Shown in pieces: positions 22,051-36,300 of a stretch of DNA of 64,000 nt; within the stretch, counting starts at the first letter, position 1, and the number at the start of each line of letters is the position of its first letter. The stretch spans positions 90,055,846 to 90,119,845 of the forward strand of contig OY978526.1 in assembly GCA_963854835.1 (NCBI GenBank). Reading direction: 5' to 3'. The position numbers and the translations under genes were made by a program. Origin of the DNA: Megamerina dolium (taxonomy: Eukaryota > Arthropoda > Insecta > Diptera > Megamerinidae). The notes beneath the pieces are model-generated. The model saw nothing but the letters and a program-made list of their open reading frames with translations, did not search any database and was not told the DNA's origin.

Positions 22051-25000
22051 CTAAAAAATTTGTAAAAATAAAGTAAAATCATATTAGTTATATTGAAATA
22101 TTGTACATTTTTTTTTTTTTTTTGTTTACGCATCTAAAATGCTTTAAGTAATTTTTTTGGAACAACTTGGAATAAGGAGAGAGTTGTCGTCATTGCCCAA
22201 TGATGATGAATTACGAGCATATTCCTTTCAATATCATATAACATATATGTATGGTTAAATTTATAGCGTTTTAATTCCATTGTTATTCACCCATTTATCA
22301 TAGTAATTTGTAACTATTATTCTATTATTTGTTGCATAATTCAGTTGAACTTTTCCGATGTCGTTTTTGATATTAGTTTTATTAGCATCCACCATCATCT
22401 GACTCAGATTCTTATCAAGATACCATAATACCTAATAATACCAATATTTGAAAATTTCAAATCGACGCAAATTAATGTATGGAAGCTACATTAAATAGTG
22501 GATGCGACACAGGTATTTCTTGCAAAATTATTTATTCCAACAATATTAATTTGCCGTAGCTCTGTGGTTAGTGCACTGGCATTTTGATTTGTAGGTCGTG
22601 GGTTCAATCCCCAGTTGAAGCATAAACTTAATATCGAAGATTTTTCTTTTGGAATTCTTCTGGCAGCATCAATTTGGCATGAAAATACTTCTAAAAGTGC
22701 TCTAAATAATTAGGGCCCCTTCTAATACTGTCCAAAATTTAACATGCACAACACTACTGGGAGAGAAGCTTTGCTGAAGAGCAGTTCGGGTCTTTTCAGA
22801 GTCACATATTTATTAATTTTTTAAATGTTAATTTACATATCAAATATGATTGCCCCAAACGGAAGAGTACGTAAATTATGGCGGTTCAAAGATAAATATT
22901 TTTCACGACTTCGATGTGAAGCTACACTAAGTAGTGGGTATAGCTTAACCTTTAATTCGAATCTACTGGTGTTTCAAAAATTTAAACTAATTCCGCGACT
23001 TTGTATAGGTGTGACATTTATGTGGTTACAAAGATTTGATCAAAATTAACATGCACTATGCGCTCATGAAGGGTATAAAAAATATTAGGACGAAACACAG
23101 GCCTGAGAAAAATTGCCTAAAGTTGATGGAAACGATGCTCTACAAGATCGTCAGTGACAGATGTAGCTTAACAAATTTCGTGTATATTCTTTGGATGGCA
23201 ACGCTGATCCTTACTCTGAAAGGTCGTAGACACACTAAATATTATTTCTTCGACCGTGTACACCCACTTCAAGTAGCCGGGAGTCATTCGCTCCAAGAAC
23301 TACGTCTATTCCGATATTAGTTTTAAAAACCATATCGATTTAGACACTTTATATTACATTGCAATTGATACAGGGTGATTTTTTAGTAGCTACTTTGTTT
23401 TTGGCAACACTGTTTTTGGTAGCTCAGCTGTTTTCGTGTAACATGTTACTGTCAAACATGTTCAGTTTGTTCTATAATTTCACCATGAACCGCCTTACAA
23501 ACGAACAACGCTTGCAGATTATTGAATTTTATTATCAAAATTCATGCTCGGTTCATTCATTCATTAATTTTATGGTCAATTTGGGCGACCTTCTGAGGCG
23601 GCTAGTCGGAATCTTGTGATTGAATTTGGCACCAAAATTACATTATTGGACATTAAACCACTAACACGCATACGTAGAGTGCAGACATAGGAAAATATCG
23701 CAGCTGTATCCGCCAGTGTTGTTGATGACCGAGAATTATCGATTTATTCGTGAGATACCGGCCGATATGATGGAGAGAGTATGCCAAAATTGCACCCAGC
23801 GTATGAACCATTTGAGTAGCGGCAGCGGTCAACATTTACATGAAATCGTCTTTAAACATTGAATTATATAGATCGTTCAATCGACTCGAATAAAGATTTC
23901 ATACATTTCTCTAAATTTTATGTTTTTTTTTTTAATCAAATCCGAAGGCTCTTAAAAAGCACTCTGTATTTATTCTCTTGGTGCATGAACTCTCATTCCA
24001 TTCCATGCAATTACTTTGTCCCAATTATTACGCTAAATTCAGATATTTCATTGATCAATACACATACCTCACACGAGTGATTAATGAAACGAGCAGCATT
24101 ACCACGCATAGTTGCATCAACAACAAGATTATCATCGATCTTAAACATATAGCAACCAATGCCGCGACTATCGTAATTACGCTCACGTTTATCAGTCAAT
24201 GTGGAGCGTATTAATTCACCAGCATATTCAATGACCATTTCACCTGTAAACAAAATAGAATGCGGGCGTTAGTATCTTGGCTGAACATACACAACAACTG
24301 TATATGCATTACATACCAGCTTCAATGTCCTTTGTGCAATAGAGACCACGACCATGTATGTGCGAACGAAAAACACCAACGTAATCTTTGTATGTTTCCT
24401 TCAAGGTGCGATATTTCATCGCCATCGGTAGATTACTACCAGTACCGCGCCTATAAGTAATGAATTTACGAAATTAATGAAAAAAAAATACACACACACA
24501 CAAATCGATTCAACTCATACGCACCTTGGTATCAATTCATTATCGGATGGCTGTACAAACACTTGTATTGGCTGTTTGCGATGTCGCGATGCCAACCAAC
24601 TGAACATATCATAGTCGGAACGTTTCGAGTATGGTTCACAGCGTGCACATTCATATGGATTTTCTGTTAGCTCTTCCTGATCCGAGCTATAGTCCAATGT
24701 GGTGTTTGCATCATTACTGAGACAGGCTGTGCCGCCCGCAATACTCGAAGCACCCGATGACGCACCATTCGATGTGGTGATTGTGGTCGGTGTTGCAGTG
24801 GTTCGCTTGTGATATTTAGGTGTGTATTTTGTGCACTTCTCTACGCCAGGCAATTGTTCTATCAGATATTTTAAGGCATTCGTTTTCAGACCAATCATCT
24901 GTACACCACTCATGTCGGCTAGCGGACCTTCGGGTAGTGGTGCCAAGCCGTGAGCACGTCTGGCCACTTGTACCGCTTCAAAGACCTTTTCCCAGATTTC

Positions 25001-27098
25001 CGTAATTGACGATGACTTGTATGTGAAACCGTCTTCGCTTTGAATTTCGTACAACAAATGTGGGCCGGCCACCTTTTTCGGATCACGCATCGGATTCGGT
25101 GGCGGTGGTGGTGGTGGCGGTAGTAGTTGAGACGTTGCTATCGATATTAAGTTCTTACGATTGCTTTGCATCTCTTCGCCTTCATCCATATTTGAAGTGT
25201 TACTATTCAAAGTTGTTGGTCTCATCGATGTTGTTGCATCATTTACATTGAGATTATTCAAATCAACTTGTATTGATGGTGTTGGTCGCGTTGAAGTTGA
25301 AAGTTTAGCTTTCAGTTTGTCAAGTTGAAAATTGACATCATCAATTGTGCGTGATTGTGTCGATGATGATGATGATGATGATGATGCAGTAACAACTGTT
25401 GTTGTTTTTGTTGCTGCTGTTGTGGCTTCCATATCATTTCGATTATTCATACTCTCAGCCATCTGTGAGATATACTCTGAGGCTGCTGCAGCGACCGCCT
25501 CTCTTTCTTCGGCAGTTACCACATAATCATCCTCAGTATCCATAGCCGTATCGAATTTACATTGTTGCTGTGTGCCAACAAGTTGTTCATTCATATAGCG
25601 TACACCGGAAAGTTCGGCAGCGGCCTCAACAGTTGTTGCAGTCGCTACAGAATCGGCACAATCATCATTGGTTAGATTATCTAGAATTTTACTGATTTTC
25701 TCTTTGACAGCTGGCTCATCGCTATCGGACATCTCATGGTCGCCATCGTCAGTTGGCATTTTTAAGCTGAAACCATCATCATCATCATCATCGTCATCAC
25801 CATCGTCACCAACAGTAGCAGCAGCATTGTTGCAGCCGTCATCGTTGATGGCATCCATAGCATCGGTAACATCAATAATCTTTTGCTGTTTCACGTCCAA
25901 CAAACAGTTGGCCGAAAAACTCTGCAAATTGTTGGCAACAATTTGTATTTGTTGACAGGTCAATGCCGTTTCAGATTCTATCACATTGAGATCACATTTG
26001 ATGGGATTATCGTTGCCAAATGCTGGCTCCATTGACATCACCATTGACTTTTCGAAATCGCTTGGCGACGAACCATTCAGCTCGTGTTGTTCTTCCACTG
26101 CATGCTGCTCTTGTTGCTGCTGCTGCTGCTGCTGATGTTGTTGGTTTGCATTGATCATGTGCAATATGTCTTGTTGTTGTTTCTTCACTTCCTCCGTATC
26201 GTATGTGATTTTATTCTCGGCATCGTAACATTTTGCACTGCCACCTGATGCCTTGGTGGTTGTCGGCGCCTTTGTGCTAATACTGGACGCCGTGTTCTGT
26301 TGCTGATGCTGTTGCATGGGCAGCACTCGATTTGTGGGACGCGATATAAGCGCTGCATTGCTGTGCTGCTGCTGCTGTGTAGTGGTCACTGTGGTCGTTG
26401 TATATTGCATGGTCTGTTGTATGGGATTGACAATGTTTGTGGGTACATTCGTATTGAATACCGTGTTGCTGGTGTATTGCAGACGATTTGAATTGCCTGT
26501 TGTGATTGTTGTTGTTGCCGTTGGCAGCATATTGCCACTGTCTTGCTGGTGCGATTGTTGATAGTGGTCATTTTGCTGTTGTTGTTGCATAGTTACTGAT
26601 GTTGCTGGTGATGCTAATGTTGCCGTCAAATCATCCTCATACTGTGTGCCATCTTGGTATTCGATCTGTTGGTGTTGTTGCAATTGAACTTGTTGTACTG
26701 CTGCTGCTGCAGCATCTCCAATATGCATTTGCATCGTATTCGTTAAATCATATTGCTGTTGCGCCTGTTGATCCTGTTGGTATTGTTGCATTGTTGTTGT
26801 TATTGCTGTATCATAATCCATCAGTTTGTCGGCAAATATCACATTTGCAGCGCTAACAGTAGCAGCAGCTGCTGGAGCAGCAGTAGCAGCTAGTTGTTGC
26901 TGTGGCTTAAGCATTGCTGTCTTTGTAGTGCTGATTTGGTGCTGCTGCTGTTGCTGTTGCTGTAGTAATATATTCGATTGCTGTTGTTTTGTTGCTGCAT
27001 TGCATAGCATTTGCTTTGTCGTTGCGTTCGACTTCATAACTTTCGGTTTCACCTCTGCCTTATGTATGGGACGTATGAAGTTTGTCTTTCTTGTAGCC

Positions 27099-27129
<31 letters not shown>

Positions 27130-27292
27130 TTGTTGTTCTTGAGGATGCTGCAGCAGTAGCTGGTGCCGTTGTTGAGATTGCAGTTGGCTGTGTGTGGGTT
27201 ATAAATACTTGTTGCTGCTGCTGATTCGCATCATTCGATGTAGTTATTGGCTTCATCAACATGACCGCCTTTGGATTTGAAGCAATACCATT

Positions 27293-27323
<31 letters not shown>

Positions 27324-30300
27324 TGTTGTTGCTTAATTAGCTTTTGCTGTTGCTGTTGTTGTACGGTAGTTGGCAACACTTTATTAACAACCTGTGTCGG
27401 TTGGACTTTAGTCACGGCCGCAGCTTTAGCGGTATTATTGCGTTTCACCTGTGATACAGGCGGTACTTTTGCTGTAACAATATGCACATTCGAATGCAAC
27501 TGCTGTTGTGTATTCACCATTGGTTCCACAAATTGTTGTTGCTGTTGTTGTTGTTGATGAGAATGCAGTTGGGGTTGCTGTTGCTGAGTCGGAAATTGGA
27601 AACTTGTGGTAGTCGTTGTTGTCGTTGGCGCTGTATTATCCAATAGGGATGTTTGAATCCGATAGATGGGCTGCTGTGTTTCCATGCCATTTGTAGCAGC
27701 AAGATGTTGCTGCACCGTGTTTGAAACATCCGCTGATGCAGCAATATTTTGCGTAGACTGCTGCTGCTGCTGCTGTTGTTGCAATACATTGGCGGCATTT
27801 AAAAAGTTCTGCTGCTGCGTCGACTGCTGTCCAGCATCCATATTGTTGAGCACAACATAACCCGCTGGTATATCGACAATCGGCTCGATTTTGCTAGCCT
27901 GAAACACTTGAGTTGTGGTTGCCGAAAAACTGGCATTTTGGCTCAAAACACCAGGCATCGCAGTCGAGACGAATTGCTGCGAAGACATCACCGTATTTTG
28001 TACGATTGTCTCTAGGCCGTAGTACATGGGTTGTGTAGCAAGAATCACCTGTGGAGCTGCAGCGTTCGCGGCCGTAATCATCTCAAGACCCGAGGCCCCA
28101 CCTCCACTAATAATCACTTGCTGCTGTTGTTGCGGATCTGTGGTCGTCGCAATCACATTGCCGCCCAGCTGTAGTGTTTGCGGTTGTATGAGGGTGCCGA
28201 TAACTTGTGGTTGAGCTTGTGTCGCCGATGCTATATTTAGCGGAGTCGCAGACAGCATTTGCAATCCATTTGACGGTTGAGCTGTGGTCAACATGAGATT
28301 GCCACTAGCATCTGTCTGCAGGAAAGCACCTTGCATCAACGGATTTGCATTGGTCGCTGTGATGAATGGCGTCGTTTGTGTTTGTGGTTTGTAGTCATTG
28401 GCCGCTGGTATCGACACGTACTGCACTTGTGGATTTTGTGCGCCATCCGTGGTCACAAACGATATTATATTCTGTGGCACCGCATTATTAGTGGCAGCGC
28501 TCAATTGCTGCATGATGATCGGTTGTTGTTGACCTGCAGAATTTGTCGTTTGGAACAGCAGCTGAGGCTGAGAGTGTGTTGCGCCGGCAGCGGTCATTCC
28601 TGCCGCCTGCATTTGTTGTAGCAAGTTCTGGTTGAGCAGCTGCGTGGCCGCGTTTGTTGTTGTGGCCGCACCATTTGTGTTGAACACCGTAATGGGCCCT
28701 TGTTGTGTTTGTATGGTGTGCTGTGTGCTTACCGATGCTGAAGTCGGTTGCATTTTCGACTGGATTGGCTTGATAGCATTGCCAGTCTTCAGTTTATTCT
28801 TAGCGGCTGTGGTCGCTTGTTGAGCGGCTTTAGTGGCGACTGTTCGCACTGGCTTTCCACCGCCGACTGGTAGAAGAATCTTTTTATCACTATTTGTGGC
28901 TTGCAATGTCTGAAAGGCATTGGCTCCCTGCAGCTGTAGGTGTTGATTTGTTGCTGTTGGAAACTGTATAATCTGTTGAGTACCGTCCGCATTGGTGGAG
29001 ACTGCTATCAGTTGCGGCGTCTGTTGTTGTGGCTGCGCCGTTTGCATGGTTGCCGTACCGAAGCCGCTCGTTGGAGCCAATGTATAGGTGCCATTTAGAT
29101 TGGCCGTTAGGCCCTGCAACGAATTGGTGAAAAACTGCATTTCATCAGCGGTGGAATTTGCTGTCGGATTCGCTTGTGAAATGAAAAAGTTGCCACCAAG
29201 TGTTTGTGGCTGCAGATTCTGCAACTGAATATTCTGAAGACCTTGCAAATTTTGCAAACCCTGTATATTCTGTAAGCCTTGAACACCTTGAAGTCCCTGC
29301 ATTTGCGTCGTAATTGTGGGAATACTATTGATATTGCCGTGTAAACTTCCAATGGGAATCGTTTGGGGGAATGCTTGTAGGAAGGGTATACCACCAACAC
29401 CGACTCCGACACCAACACTACCGTTACGTTGTGACTGGTTTAGTTTGTTCTGCAGTTCATTAATATGCTGCTGATCCACTATCATCGGTGAAGCCGATGA
29501 CAATTCAGGAGACCTTGGCGCAGCTTCAGATTCTGATTCGCTGGTCGACAACGGTTCACATGTAGCCAAATGACGTTGGAATGCCTCGTATGTGCGATAG
29601 GTGCAATGACAACGATCACATTTGACGGTGCCCGCAATGTGGCCGGCGTCACCACTGATAATTCTATATTCGGTAATCGAATCGTCGACACCATCCATTT
29701 GCATTAATTTGATTTTATTACCATCCTTTTCGTCGGACGAATTTGGATCTATATAGCGTTTTGCAGCACTCCATGTAAATTGTTTGGTGCGCAACGCACT
29801 GCTTGTACTATCCATATCACTGCACTGGGATTGCCTACGCGAGACTGCCGCAACAGTTGCCGTTTCTTTTTTCGCACGTTGTTGGTTCAAGCTGAGCAAA
29901 ACACCTTCGCTTACACGAATATCTTGTATGCCCTTTGACAGTTTCCGTCTTTTTATAGCTGCTGCCGCTGCCACACAATTCGTATCCAATTTCGCCCAAG
30001 TTCGTTGCTGCGGTCCCGCCCCCTTCTTTAACAATTCTGCTTTGTTATTGGTGGTGGTGTTGGCGCCATTGGCACGCTTCATCTGTGAATTGGTACGTGC
30101 CGCCGATAACAACGCATCTTCGACATGATTCACCGTCAAATTGCTGGATGACCATGAATTGCTCAAGTCCAGTTGCTTGCTGAACGACGAGTTGGCCGTG
30201 TCTTCGTCAGAGACCTGCACATTTGGTTGTGCGGCAACTGTCGTTGTCGTCAGTGCAACTGCATTTCCCACACCATCTTTTGATTGCTCATTGAGAAACA

Positions 30301-33300
30301 ATTCAGTCTTGCCATCGCTATTGCCCATCTCCTCGTAGATCATGAATTTTGGGAAAATATCCAGCATCGATATGCCATCGAGCAGTTCATGTGGCAAATC
30401 TTCGAATATGGCATCCTTAATTTCGGGCGGCAACAAATCTGCATTCGTTTGTGGTTCTTCTTCGGTATTTTCATCAGTGGCTGACGATGAATTCTGGTTG
30501 TTTGTCAGATATTCTGGCAAGAGCTTTGTTAAAGTTGAGCTACGTATATTGACCAATTCGGCGGCACTTTCGAAATCCATTAGTTCGCAGCCACGTGCCA
30601 AACTGCTGTGCCAACGTGCGATCTGTGCCAAACCCAATTGCACCATCGATGCATTCGGATTTGTGTGGTCGACAGTGAAATTTCGACTAGAATCAAGTGT
30701 GGTGAGTGTGGAGAAATTATTTTGTATCGTTGTGCGCACAGTGTATTCCACAATTTTCCATGGCTCCTTGAATGACCAATACAGGCGGGAGCAAAGATAG
30801 TTTATGGGCACAACAGCCTCGAAGGAGTCGGAAAAACGCGAGTAAACTGTTCCCAACTGCTTCACTTCCAACGAGCCAATGTGAAATTGTACTTTTGTGG
30901 GCTCTATCAGCTTCTTACGCTTGCGATCCAATTCTACATACACTGGTCGTGACACTTCGAAATTCGTCTCCACCGTCACCGACGGATTTCTGCCCTTGAG
31001 TGCATCCTTTGCATGCTCCGGACAGAACATGGTTTTGTCAGTGAGAAAGGCACAGTTGATGCTGCGTGCGCACGGATAGTGATAGTGTTCGCCGCACGAC
31101 CTTACATTGCAGCCGACTGTTGCACCACGATTGCCACACACAGTGCATTTGATCATGCGACCGCGAGAAACGGCGCTATGAACATTCTGCAGAGATCCAT
31201 CAATTTCTTCGAATACCTCAGCTGACCACATGGCACAATTAATGTGCACCCAGCAATCATGTCCACAATACAGCAGACGAGATTCTTCATTGGACATGCC
31301 TTCGCCCGTCTTGCGACAAAAGAGGCAGACGCGTGCATCCTCGCGCGTCTTTAGGGAGTAAATCACGTCGTCGATATCAGGCGGCAAATCAATCACAGAA
31401 CGATCTTGCTCTTCACCCACAAAGTCCTCATGAGAATTTACGGAATCGTTCAATGCGTACGCACACGACTCGAACATATCCTCTTCCAGGGCATCCGTAC
31501 ACGCTTTTGTCTCATTTTGAAACCAAGGAAACTGTTCGCTCAGAATCTCTTTGTAGGCAATCACTAGCTCATCACAATTAACACTCTGTATAACATTGTT
31601 CATGTCGTAGTTGAATTCTGCCAGCGACACATACTCAGAGTTGGCTATTTTCTTCTTAATATCGACCAAACTAAGATTATTCACTTGAGCATTGTAGAAT
31701 GAATGCTGTGCAGACGATGTTTTCGCCGACGTAGAGCTGCCATTTTTCATACAAGTGCACTTCTCTTTAGACTTCACACCCATCTGACTATCCTCTCGCT
31801 CCTCCACGGTGTGTTCCTTGAATTCATACACGTCGTCGCTGCACTGTGATTCACCATCGCTACCCAGCTGCTCGCGTTCACCATTAAATTGCAGCGCCTT
31901 TGGCTGAATCTTCCTCTGGCCGCCCTGCTGACTGATGGTAGCACCGCAGACGCAACGTACCATCTTGCGAGGACTCAATTTCAATAAAGCACATGCCTGG
32001 CGCGATTTACTCAGCAATTTGAGAACACTCATGAGACTCGTTTTGAATTCCTCCATTACAGCCTGCCGCCATTCGTTGGCTTTATGTTTGGAGGTCTCAT
32101 TACGGCGCGCACATTTCTTGCAAATGAACTCAATCGATTCGGGCAGTGTGCTTAGCAAATTATACTGTTCGTCGGAAAGACCCTCACACTTTGAGTGAAC
32201 CCACTGTTGGCAATCGCCACACTCCATCATTTTCAGATCAAAATCATTGTCATCGTAGCACTTCTGGCATATCGGACAATAGTTGCCTTTTTTGCGCAAC
32301 TTAAAGCATGATGTACACATCGGCAAATTGCCAACGAATTTTGACACTTTGGTCGTTGAGCAAGATTTACATTTTAGGCAATTTACACAGATCAGAGGAC
32401 GATCGGCGCCGAGCAATCGTTTACTAGTGCCCAAGCAGGTTGTGTGATAATTCTTTTGACATTTCTGACAGTTCACCTTCGAACCCGACGACATGTTGCA
32501 CGTATAGCAAACTGTACAGCGCGGACATAGCCAATTCAGACGATTGGTGATCTGACTAATGCTATTCACTGTGTTGTTGGTGGCGACTGCTATGGACGAA
32601 TCCATCATACTGGTGAACATTGTGTCGTCCATAGAGGAATGTTTCAAATTGTATTCATCCATTACACAATACTGATGATATGGTTCACAGCAGCAGGCAC
32701 AAAATATTAACGGATCGAGTCCGGTTGAACCGCAGAGAAAGCAGAGCGCTCGTTGCGCCACTGTTTCGGTCACAATCAGACCAAACCCCGTTTGACACAC
32801 CTCAGCCGGATCATAGTTCTCCCAAAAATCAATCGATATCAACGTCTTCACCTTGGCGGCATCTTTGCGACGTTGTTGTTGTTGCTGTCGTTGCAGCTGA
32901 TGCTGTTGAACATGCTCATTATTGTTGAACTGACGCATATATTTCTTGCTAATGACTCTTGCATAGTTGGTGGCAGGAGGATTTGAAGAACGTTCTGACA
33001 CTTGCATTGTATTCGAGCTAATCGCATTGTTGGCATTGCGTGTCGCCACCTTTGTCGGTTGCAATGGCAACGATTTCTCTTTTTCCACCACCACCACTGC
33101 ATCCACCTTTGCAGAGGGCTGCACAATTTTTGCTGCTTTGGCGTCCGGTTGTTCGGCACGACTCTCACTGCTCGTTTTCCGCGTTAGCGTTGTCGTTGTT
33201 GTTGCTTCTGATTGGGATACGGGTACTGAATGTGGTTTTTGTTGCTCCTGCTGCTGCTGTTTTTGCTTGCAAGAGGAACAATTTTCATTTTCATCTATCA

Positions 33301-36300
33301 CAATATTGTCATCGCGTTTCGCTTCGTTGTTCTCATTGTCATTTCGGGTCGTTGCCTTATCGTCGCCACGACGCTGATCAGCTGCATCATCATTCAGTGG
33401 TCGGTGGTCAGCACTGTCGGTGGTCTCTTCTTCATCGATCTCGCCGAACATTGCCAACGGTTGGCCGAGCACGATTGATGCACTGCGACATACATGTTTC
33501 ACACGCGGACCCTTCAGAGCGATACGTTGCCTTTTATGTACATCTGTTGTCAGATTCCCTGTACTTGTTGTTGTGGCTGCAGCTGCTGCTGCCGTTGTCA
33601 CTGGTGATGTTAGAATTGTGGTTGAAGTTGTTGTGGCTGTTGTTGATAGTGATGCTGATGCTGGTAAAAGTGATGTATTTGATAAGGTTGTGGATGCAAC
33701 ATTTGGTGCTGTCGCCATTGAAATTGAAGCGATTATTGTACTAATAGCTACTGTTGATGCAGTGGACTCCTTCATTTCAGTGGGAGCTTGCATAGAAATT
33801 CGTGATAATTTCCCGTCATTTGCTGTTAATGTTGCTGCTGGTGTGGTCGCCAATGGTGTAACGACATTTCTATTATTTATCGCTAAAGCTTTAGCTGATA
33901 GTGTCGGCTCCTTGAATTTTTCCTTACGTTTCGTTTTCGAGGATGGTTTTTCGCTACATCTACCCTCGACATTGCTAGCGTCTAGTTTGGGCTGCTGCTG
34001 CTGCTCAAGGAGGCTGTTTAGAAAGAGTGGTTTCTCCAAAATTGCTGGTCGCAACAGCGGTGTGCTACCGAAGGTTACATTATTTTCTGCCAAAGGATTA
34101 CTTTTCAGGTTGATCTTTATGCCATCAGCTGAGTTCATCGCCTCCAATGGAGACTTCCATTTAAAGCGTGACGTAAAGAGACCACCATTTGGCGATAGCA
34201 ACTCTATATCCTTCTTGGGGACAAGCTCATTTGCATCCACCACAGAGTCGCGCTCCTTTTTCGCCTCAACTTGCTTCAGTAATGCTGTTGGCAGCGCTGC
34301 ACTCAGACGCAATTTATATTCAGCGGGAAAATGAAAGACTTGCAAGCAACGTCGCAACCAACATGATGTGCAACGTTCCTTGTAGATCTTTTTGAAATTC
34401 TTCACATGACCCTTTGAGTGTGGTTGTATACTGCAGTTGCCTGTGTGCGAGATGAGACGGAGGGGGGAGAGAAAAAAAATATTATAGTCATCCGTAACAT
34501 AATTTACCAAAATATACCTTCTGTTTTGCATTGTAGTTGCACGTTTTTTAATGATGTACTTGTGCTGTTTTTTGTGATTTTCGAAATAAATTTACGGCAA
34601 GCACCACACGTCACAACACCGTACTTGCGTGCCTGTTGCACGTTTTTGCAATGCACTGGTGTGCCACAAACACCGCATAAGGATATTGAGCCACCTATGG
34701 AATAGAGGAAAACAAATTAACAACATTCTCTTTAATATGCTAATGCTGGCTTACTTAAGCTTGTGACATTTTGGGGCAAGCTGCTACTATTGGCACCGGC
34801 ACCGGCACCGCTTAAGGAAAATGCGGATGCTGTCACAACACCACCACCGCTACCTGTGGCAATTGTGGTATTTGAGCAAATCTGGGGCGTACCACTAGTC
34901 AATGATTTCGATAGCGACAATGACGATGATGTACCGCTATTACGTTCCACTAACGAATCAAATTGTAGACGTGGCTGACGCAAAACAAAACTATTTGCTT
35001 TCATATTTTGACCGAAATTCGATGAAAATGTTGAAGAAGTCAGTGATGTGGTGAAATTACGTTTGCTTTCTGCACTTGTTGTTGCTGCAGCTGTTGCTTC
35101 AGGCGCTTCTTTAGTCGATTTATTACCTGCGGAAGGATATGAAACGATTACATTAGTAAATATTCTATTCCCTAAAGGGCTCAATTGAGTGAAGATGCTC
35201 ACCATTGCGTTCGGTGTAATCGCATAAACCGAAATAGTTGTGTGATTCTTTCTTTTGATTGCCACCACCACCGCCATCATTTGATGTATTGCTCGCTGCT
35301 GCTGTTGCATGCGCTATTGATTTCGTCTTGTGTACACTGCTCTTTCGGCATATGATGCCATCTTCAACCAGTCGTTTATTCGGCTTAATGACACGTGATG
35401 ATCGTGTACTACGTTTAGGCAATACAAAATGTTTATCCACAATCATTTGTTGCTCACTGCTATCATCATCATTGTCCATCATTGATTTTTCCATACCATC
35501 TGTCGTGCCATTACTCCGTCCACCAGCGACTGCCTCTTCAGTAACGGCAGTATCATCATTATTTTCATCATCTTCATCATCTTCGCCATCATTGGCATTG
35601 TCATCGTCGTCATTGAAGTCATTGTAATGCTGTTGTTCTGTGGTGGTGACAACGACTTCTCTCTTAGGGGCATTACTTGTGCTCGTAGTACCACCATCGC
35701 TGATGCGGCGAAATGTCACCGTGTCATGTTTGTGTTCATCATCATCTGCTGGTGCACCAAATGCACGTGATAGTCCTAAACTAAATACAGATACAGCAGA
35801 AACACTGCCACCAGACGATGTTGACAATGTGGTTGCCGCCGATGTCGTTGATCCATCCGTCACTGATGTGGCGGATGACGAGGCGGTTGACGAACGAAAT
35901 TTCAATGAATTCAACTTATCAATATTAGAATTATTTTTAAGAATCTCTGTTAGCCTCGATGGTCGTACAATGCAATCGCTATGACGCGAATACATCATGG
36001 GACGATTCATGCACTCCTTTTTCATGATAGAAACGAGAGGTATGCGATTGTCCGGATTGTAAAACTTTTTAACCGCACTTTTGTCATCGCTGGTTTCGAG
36101 TATATTTTTGAATGTTACTGTTTTCTTTGCTGTTTGTTTTGCTGCCGTCTCCGCCGCTGCTGCAGCTGCTGCTGCCGATGCCGCTGTAACAGTCGTTGTA
36201 GATGTTGTCGTCTTTGTTAAAGTTGTAGTCGGTGAAGTTGTGGTGCTAAAGGAGGCCGATGAAGAGGATGATAATGGTGATGCTGATGAAACAGATGTTG

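Larger units (their letters stand above)
22051..24067. other. trx intron 7 with two mobile elements
   Basis: The intron between SET exons 7 and 8 has GT-AG ends. It carries a plus-strand SINE (22552-22822) and an IS630-like element (23371-23966). Weak ORFs at 22825-23320 show no recognisable similarity. Confidence 0.8.

Noticed and set aside
22590..22625. Possible tRNA gene from the GGTCGTGGGTTCAATCCCC B box
   Set aside because: The sequence continues into the SINE body and lacks a complete cloverleaf and acceptor stem pairing.
23036..23320. 94-aa ORF in the trx last intron
   Set aside because: No motif recognised; the composition looks like eroded repeat DNA.
33040..34334. Long antisense ORFs over trx exon 5
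   Set aside because: They are low-complexity translations of CAG/CTG and ACA repeat complements; the minus-strand frame has domain conservation.
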